A stretch of 64,000 nt of DNA, from NCBI RefSeq assembly GCF_049943335.1, contig NZ_JBNFVY010000008.1, positions 43,572 to 107,571 on the forward strand, in the 5' to 3' direction. Below, piece by piece: positions 59,487 through 64,000 of this stretch. The notes under the pieces were generated by a model, which saw nothing but the letters and a program-made list of their open reading frames with translations, was not told where the DNA came from and did not search any database. Made by a program: the position numbers and the translations under genes. This DNA is from JBNFVY01 sp049943335 (GTDB taxonomy: Bacteria > Pseudomonadota > Alphaproteobacteria > Rhodobacterales > Rhodobacteraceae). Numbering within the stretch: the first letter of the stretch is position 1; every line of letters begins with the position of its first letter.

Positions 59487-60664
59487 GCCAGGTACTGCGC
59501 CGCGCCGCGCCCGGCGGCCCGCCCCGACGCAAGGCAACCGGAAATCAGGTATCCGCCCGTCGGCGCGTCCCAATCCAGCATTTCACCCGCCGCGAACACA
59601 CCCGGCAGCGCCCGCAACATCAGCGATTCGTTCAGCGCATCGGGCGCGATGCCGCCGGCCGACGATATGGCGTGGGTGATCGATTGCAGCCCCGATTGGC
59701 GAATGGGAAGCGCCTTGAGGATCGGCGCAAGATCATCCGGCAGCGGGCGTGCGAATTCATTGATCAGCGCGATCTTGACCGGCGGCAGACCCAGGGACTT
59801 GCGCAGATGTGTGCTCAGCGTGGCCTTGCCGCGGGGGCGCGACAGGCGGGCGCGGACGGTATCGAGCGTCAGGTCGGGCAACAGATCGACGTGCAGCGCG
59901 GCGCCGTCACGGATCGCGGCCGAAAGCGGATAGATGCCGCCCCCTTCGATGCCCTTGGCGGTGATCGTCACCTCGCCGCGCGACAAGGCCGGGCCGGCGC
60001 GCAAGGCGACGGATTTCAACGGCGCACCGAAATGTTTTGCCATATGCGCCGACCAGTCCACCGACAGGGCCGCGTTGGACGGCGCAAAGGGGGTGATCGT
60101 CACGCCGCGTTCGGCCAGCCATGGCACCCAGGCGGCGTCCGAACCCAGCCGCGGCCAACTGGCGCCGCCAAGCGCAAGAACGGTGACGCGTGGTGTCAGC
60201 AGGCGCGGCCCGGCGGGGGTTTCAAAACGCAAAGCGCCCCCCTGCCAGCCCTGCCAGTGCCAGTTGCGCTGCAGATCGACCCCCTTACCCGCCAGCCGGG
60301 TCAGCCAGTTGCGCAGCAGCGGCGAGGCTTTCATGACCTTGGGAAAGACGCGCCCGCTCGAGCCGGTGAAAAGCTGTTGCCCCAGGGTTTCGGCCCAGAC
60401 CTGCACCGCCGCGTTGTCAAATTCGGAAATGATTTCCGGCCATTTTGTTATCTTGGTATCAAAATGCGCCACAAAATCCGAACTCGGTTCGGCCTTGGTG
60501 ATGTTCAACCCGCTTTTGCCGGCCATCAGGAATTTGCGGCCCGGCGACGGTTTGGCTTCGGCCACGGTGACCGCGTGGCCGGCATCGGCCAGCGTTTCGG
60601 CCGCCATCAGGCCAGCGGGCCCTGCCCCGATCACCACGACAGCGGGTTGTTCCAGATCGCTCAT
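59483..60664 (-). CDS. BaiN/HI0933-family FAD-dependent flavoprotein (TIGR03862-like)
   Basis: A 393-residue NAD(P)/FAD-dependent protein of the HI0933/BaiN family: VVVIGAGPAGLMAAETLADAGHAVTVAEA binds FAD, RKFLMAGKSGLNITKAEP is the family-specific lock, and TGGYLISGCLASGRAAGRGAAQYL closes it. Some members reduce double bonds in steroids; most are uncharacterised. I choose ATG 60664 because AAGG stands 8 bases upstream. Just before it a 16-bp sequence containing a ribosome site and an ATG is tandemly duplicated. Confidence 0.88.
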   Translation of the reverse strand: MSDLEQPAVVVIGAGPAGLMAAETLADAGHAVTVAEAKPSPGRKFLMAGKSGLNITKAEPSSDFVAHFDTKITKWPEIISEFDNAAVQVWAETLGQQLFTGSSGRVFPKVMKASPLLRNWLTRLAGKGVDLQRNWHWQGWQGGALRFETPAGPRLLTPRVTVLALGGASWPRLGSDAAWVPWLAERGVTITPFAPSNAALSVDWSAHMAKHFGAPLKSVALRAGPALSRGEVTITAKGIEGGGIYPLSAAIRDGAALHVDLLPDLTLDTVRARLSRPRGKATLSTHLRKSLGLPPVKIALINEFARPLPDDLAPILKALPIRQSGLQSITHAISSAGGIAPDALNESLMLRALPGVFAAGEMLDWDAPTGGYLISGCLASGRAAGRGAAQYLA

Positions 60665-60696
60665 GTCCATCACCTTGCCCGTCCATCACCTTGCCC
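60665..60696. repeat. tandem 16-bp duplication at the flavoprotein start
   Basis: GTCCATCACCTTGCCC occurs twice back to back. On the gene strand each copy reads GGGCAAGGTGATGGAC, a ribosome-site-like AAGG plus an ATG. The upstream copy opens a shifted frame that overlaps the gene. It looks like a recent slippage event. Confidence 0.85.
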
Positions 60697-60708
60697 GGCG
60701 CGCAGGCG

Positions 60709-61317
60709 CTAGATCAGTGCCTTGATCCCTGCCACGTGGCTAGGCGTGGCGGACAAGGCATCGGCGGACAATTCGCCAATCGTATCGACCAGCGCATCGC
60801 GTTGAACGATACGGTCGATCAGCCCCATTTCCAGCGCGTCCGGCGCGGTGATCTTTTGCCCCGCCATCAAGATCAGCTTGGCCCGTGACGGCCCGACCAG
60901 CGCGGCAAGGCGGCGCGGATCCGAGGGCTGCGGCAGAAAGCCCAGCTTCATGACCGGGTAGAAGAACCGGGCGTCGGGCACGGCGATGCGCAGATCGCAT
61001 GCCAGCGTCATGCCGAATGCGCCGCCCGCCAGCGTGCCGTTCAGCGCGGCAATGGTCAGGCAGGGCAGATCGGCAATGGCGCCCGAAAGGCGTTCCCACA
61101 CGTCCGATGTCGCAAGGCCGGCGCGCACCATGTCCAGATCGGCGCCGGCGGAAAACACCTTGCCGGTGCCGGTCAGCACGAAGACCTTGGCCTTGCCCTT
61201 TGCTTCGGTCGCGAAATCGGCCAGATCCGTCAGCATGTCCAGGGTCAGCGAATTGGCCTTTTCGGGCCGGTCGAGGGTTGCAGTCCAGAGCGCATCGCTA
61301 CGGTCAAAACGGATCAT
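60709..61317 (-). CDS. enoyl-CoA hydratase/isomerase family protein
   Basis: A 202-residue crotonase-fold protein, shorter than the usual ~260 residues and lacking the C-terminal helical part. ALWTATLDRPEKANSL, KVFVLTGTGKVFSAGADLDMVRAG (oxyanion hole) and LNGTLAGGAFGMTLACDLRIA are standard, but the Glu pair of hydratases is not clear (AGGAFGMTL), so a non-hydratase activity is possible. It overlaps the SDR stop by 4 bases. Confidence 0.87.
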   Translation of the reverse strand: MIRFDRSDALWTATLDRPEKANSLTLDMLTDLADFATEAKGKAKVFVLTGTGKVFSAGADLDMVRAGLATSDVWERLSGAIADLPCLTIAALNGTLAGGAFGMTLACDLRIAVPDARFFYPVMKLGFLPQPSDPRRLAALVGPSRAKLILMAGQKITAPDALEMGLIDRIVQRDALVDTIGELSADALSATPSHVAGIKALI

Positions 61318-62069
61318 GAGGGTAACTCCAGTTTGGCGCGAATCGCATCGTCGCGCAGGGACACATCGCGGCCCAGAAAATCGTCGCTGTCAGGGCTGCA
61401 CATCCAGATCAGCGCAGCGGCGACCCATTCGGGGGGCACGTGATCGGACCAGTCAAGTTTGCTGACCGGGTTGATGCCCGAGGCCTTGATCTTGCGCTGC
61501 ATCTGCGTGGCCACGGTGCCCGGCGACAAGCCCAGGGCGCGGATACCGTTTTCACGTTCTTCGGTGTCGAGCATCCGCGTCAGCATCAGCGCGCCGGCTT
61601 TTGACGCGCAATAATGGCTCCAACCTTCGATGGGATTGCTGGCCGCGCCGGACGATATGTTGATGACCGTGCCCTGCCCGGCGGATTTCATCACCGGCAA
61701 GGCCGCGCGGATGCCGTTATAGACCCCCTTGAGATTGATATCGATCGCCTTGGACCAATCGTCAGGGTCCGACGCGTCGAGACGTGCAATCGGGTCAATC
61801 ACGCCGGCGTTGTTGATCAGCACGTCCAGCGCACCGAATGTTTCGACCGCCGCCGCAACGGCCGCGTCGACTTCCCAGTAGCGGCTGATGTCGCAGGGGA
61901 TTGCCAGCGCCTTGGGGCCGATTTCCCCGGCCAGTTCGGCAATGGCGTCTTCGCTGCGCGCGATCAGGACGACATTCGCACCCGCGCCGGCAAAGGCCCG
62001 CGCCGCCGCCGCGCCGATCCCGCGGCTGGCCCCCGTGATCATGACTGTCTTTGATTGCATATCCGACAT
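61314..62069 (-). CDS. short-chain dehydrogenase/reductase
   Basis: A 251-residue SDR with TGASRGIG, DVLINNAGVID, SGAASNPIEG and the catalytic YCASKAGA. The start at 62069 follows GAGGGGG. The C-terminal PEWVAAALIWMCSPDSDDFLGRDVSL is that of classical SDRs with unknown substrate. It is co-directional with the enoyl-CoA hydratase-like gene. Confidence 0.92.
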   Translation of the reverse strand: MSDMQSKTVMITGASRGIGAAAARAFAGAGANVVLIARSEDAIAELAGEIGPKALAIPCDISRYWEVDAAVAAAVETFGALDVLINNAGVIDPIARLDASDPDDWSKAIDINLKGVYNGIRAALPVMKSAGQGTVINISSGAASNPIEGWSHYCASKAGALMLTRMLDTEERENGIRALGLSPGTVATQMQRKIKASGINPVSKLDWSDHVPPEWVAAALIWMCSPDSDDFLGRDVSLRDDAIRAKLELPS

Positions 62070-62198
62070 GGCCCCCTCTGCGCGCTTGTGTGGGTTGTTG
62101 GAACCGACTCTTAGTGCCCCTGCAAGGCGGTGACCAGTCCTTGACCTTGCCAAGCGCGCAGCAGAGAGTGCGGGCGAACCATTTTCAGGACACGCCGA

Positions 62199-63698
62199 AT
62201 GACCCGCTTTACTGCTCTCATTTCCGCTGCCATGGCCGCAACTTTTGCGATGCCCGGCTTTGCTGACGTTACACCCCAACAGGTCTGGGACAACCTTTCC
62301 GGCAGCCTTGAACGCGTGGGCATGTCCGTGGTCGTCGCCGATCAGACCCAATCGGGGGACACGCTGGTCGTGGACGGGCTGAGCCTGGTGTTCCAGATCG
62401 GCCCCAGCCGCAGCGTGAGCGAAATTGAACAGCTGCGTCTGGTCGGACAGGGCGACGGCACCGTGGCCATCGAAATCGAACCGGCGATCCGCCTCACCAC
62501 CCAAACCCGCATCGACGACGAACTTTTGGCGCAAAACACGGGCCTGGTGACGTTTTCGGGGCTGGGCATGATCGCCTCGGGCGAGGCGGGGCGCATCGTC
62601 TATGACATGGGCGCCGACCAGGTGGTCAGCGAAACCAAGGTGGCGGCGACCGACCTGACCCCGATGGCGCAGCTGAGCACCATGACGCTGTCCGGTTTCA
62701 CATCCCAAGCGATCGCCGAAATGCAGGGTCAGGACATGCATCTGCAGACCACAGGGTCAGCCGAATCCTATGCGGCAAACATGGCCACCGAAGCGCCCGA
62801 AGGGGCGGCGGACCTGCGCGTGGATTTCACCGGCAGCGATTTCAGCTTTGAAAGCACCGCGGTCCTGCCCCCGGCGGGGGACGGCAACGGGTTTGACGCG
62901 ATGATGCGCAACCCGAACGGGCTGACGGCGGCCTATGGGCTGGGCCCGTCCACGATGTCGATGGTGTCCGACAGCGGCGGGGGATCATTTGCGTTGGAAT
63001 TTGCCAACCAGGCCCTGGCGTTCAACCTGGACCTGCGGGACGGTGTGGTCGGATATGACGTCACCACACGCGGCAACGCGTTTTCCGTACTGACGGGGGG
63101 CCTGCCCCCGTTGTCCGGGTCAGCCGAAGTCGCCGATTTCGGTTTGCGCATGCCCCTGGTGCAGACCGACACGCCGCGCGACATGGGCCTGACACTGCGG
63201 ATCGGGCAGGTTGCGCTGGACGAAACGGTCTGGGCCATCTTCGATCCGGGACAGGCCCTGCCGCGCGACCCGGCCGATCTGAGCGTTGATCTTGCGGCCA
63301 AAGGGGCCTGGACGGCCGACCTGATGGATCCGCGATCGATGGCCGAAGCGGACGCCGCGGGCGCGATGCCGATCGATATGGACAGCGCAACGCTGACATC
63401 CCTGGTGCTGGATGCCCTTGGCGCGCGGATCGAAGCGCAGGGCGAGGTGGAATTCCAACAGGCCGACGACGCGCCCGTCCCGGTGCCGGTCGGCGCGGTG
63501 TCGGTGTCGGCCCAGGGCGTGCAGGGGCTGATCGAAAAGCTGCAGGTGGCCGGGCTGCTGCCGATCCAGTTCGGGACAATGGCGACGGTGATGCTGGGCA
63601 CGTATGCAGTGCCCGCCGAGGGCGCTGACAGCTATACTTCGCAAATCGAATTTGAACAAAATGGCGGCATCACCGCGAACGGGCAACCTCTGCGCTGA
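62199..63698 (+). CDS. DUF2125-family exported protein
   Basis: A 499-residue exported protein of the DUF2125 family. It has a Sec signal (ALISAAMAATFAMPGFA) then QQVWDNLSGSLERVGMSVVVADQTQSGDTLVVDGL (in part), and several repeats of a beta-rich AsmA-like unit with long hydrophobic stretches in acid-rich context. The function is unknown; DUF2125 proteins are envelope proteins of alphaproteobacteria. The pair with the following PmbA/TldE gene has no known meaning. Confidence 0.88.
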   Translation: MTRFTALISAAMAATFAMPGFADVTPQQVWDNLSGSLERVGMSVVVADQTQSGDTLVVDGLSLVFQIGPSRSVSEIEQLRLVGQGDGTVAIEIEPAIRLTTQTRIDDELLAQNTGLVTFSGLGMIASGEAGRIVYDMGADQVVSETKVAATDLTPMAQLSTMTLSGFTSQAIAEMQGQDMHLQTTGSAESYAANMATEAPEGAADLRVDFTGSDFSFESTAVLPPAGDGNGFDAMMRNPNGLTAAYGLGPSTMSMVSDSGGGSFALEFANQALAFNLDLRDGVVGYDVTTRGNAFSVLTGGLPPLSGSAEVADFGLRMPLVQTDTPRDMGLTLRIGQVALDETVWAIFDPGQALPRDPADLSVDLAAKGAWTADLMDPRSMAEADAAGAMPIDMDSATLTSLVLDALGARIEAQGEVEFQQADDAPVPVPVGAVSVSAQGVQGLIEKLQVAGLLPIQFGTMATVMLGTYAVPAEGADSYTSQIEFEQNGGITANGQPLR

Positions 63699-63749
63699 GG
63701 CCACAAAGCCAGCGCGCGACGGGATGCGGGAACGGTCAGGGAAAGACGA

Positions 63750-64000
63750 ATGGATAGTTTAGCCAATTTGACACAGGCGCTGGTCGATGCGGCCCGCAAG
63801 GCCGGCGCCGATAGCGCGGACGCAATCGCGGTGTCGGGCACATCGGTGTCGGTGGGGGTGCGCGCGGGGCAACTGGAAGATGCCGAACGATCCGAAAGCA
63901 CCGATATCGGAATCCGTGTTCTTGTCGGCCAAAAGCAGGCCTGCGTGTCGGCCTCGGACACCAAGCAACAGACCATCGACGATATGGCGGCGCGCGCCGT
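63750..64000 (+). CDS. pmbA: PmbA/TldE-family protein (5' part only)
   Basis: The first 83 residues of a PmbA/TldE protein (LTQALVDAARKAGADSADAIAVSGTSVSVGVRAGQLEDAERSES, quoted in part, then RVLVGQKQACVSASDT) run off the window end. TldD/TldE is a metalloprotease pair with a role in peptide maturation and toxin decay. Start at 63750 with GGGAAAG upstream. Confidence 0.85.
   Translation, partial: MDSLANLTQALVDAARKAGADSADAIAVSGTSVSVGVRAGQLEDAERSESTDIGIRVLVGQKQACVSASDTKQQTIDDMAARA

Noticed and set aside
62070..62741. N-terminal extension of the SDR frame to 62741
   Set aside because: The extension is antisense to the DUF2125 gene and lacks SDR character; the start at 62069 has a strong ribosome site.
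1..64000. CRISPR arrays, tRNA/rRNA genes, intact insertion sequences or prophage
   Set aside because: I saw no spaced direct-repeat array, no tRNA or rRNA core sequence, and no transposase or phage genes on reading both strands; a covariance-model search would be the decisive check for small RNAs.

Overview
The window reads as a chromosomal segment of a marine-type alphaproteobacterium, most likely a Rhodobacteraceae (Roseobacter-group) species. The evidence is the GC-rich coding bias, a clade I Tat-exported nitrous oxide reductase cluster with the gene order nosC-R-Z-D-F-Y-L-X, a DUF3576-leuS-lptE-holA block, a Rhodobacter-type porin, DUF2125 and FtsK/LolA neighbours. I saw no rRNA, tRNA, CRISPR array or intact insertion sequence.

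Region 1 (1-10139): nitrogen-oxide respiration. A truncated Rrf2/NsrR-like [Fe-S] regulator lies divergent from a group III truncated haemoglobin. A complete nos operon follows. A hybrid NnrR/FNR-type box (TTGCG-N4-ATCAA) sits just upstream of its first gene.

Region 2 (10342-20426): a TetR-controlled acyl-CoA operon with a branched-chain-type ABC transporter, two hot-dog hydratases, an acyl-CoA ligase, a LivK-type binding protein and an AMACR-like CoA-transferase-family protein. Two enzymes in the operon are decayed: an SCP-x/lipid-transfer thiolase is reduced to stitched fragments, and an SDR is cut to its first ~67 codons. The transporter looks intact while part of the beta-oxidation module has been lost locally.

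Region 3 (21043-34142): the most interesting part. A membrane histidine kinase, an NtrC-family regulator and a periplasmic Liv-type binding protein form one overlapping operon. Facing it is an operon encoding a second binding protein, LivH-M-G-F, a small unknown protein, an Fe-dependent alcohol dehydrogenase and a succinate-semialdehyde-type dehydrogenase. Both operons carry two tandem copies of the same palindrome (GAGCG-N5-CGCTC) upstream, and the catabolic operon also has a good -24/-12 (sigma-54) promoter at the right distance. I infer a self-contained sense-import-oxidise unit for an omega-hydroxy acid or alcohol (4-hydroxybutyrate-like), with a binding protein as a possible third signalling component. 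The regulator's GAFTGA loop is replaced by GAVPGN, which is unexpected for a sigma-54 activator.

Region 4 (34614-64000): mostly housekeeping genes: RluA, thiolase, STAS/anti-sigma kinase pair, HspQ, AEC permease, lytic transglycosylase-like lipoprotein, LolA-FtsK-aminotransferase, amidase, UbiH-type hydroxylase, Trm112-Lon domain-thioredoxin/TPR, exonuclease III, OmpR-type regulator, GTP cyclohydrolase II, L,D-transpeptidase, YggS, porin, DUF3576, LeuS-LptE-HolA, a BaiN/HI0933-type flavoprotein, enoyl-CoA hydratase-SDR, DUF2125 and the start of a PmbA/TldE protein cut by the window end.
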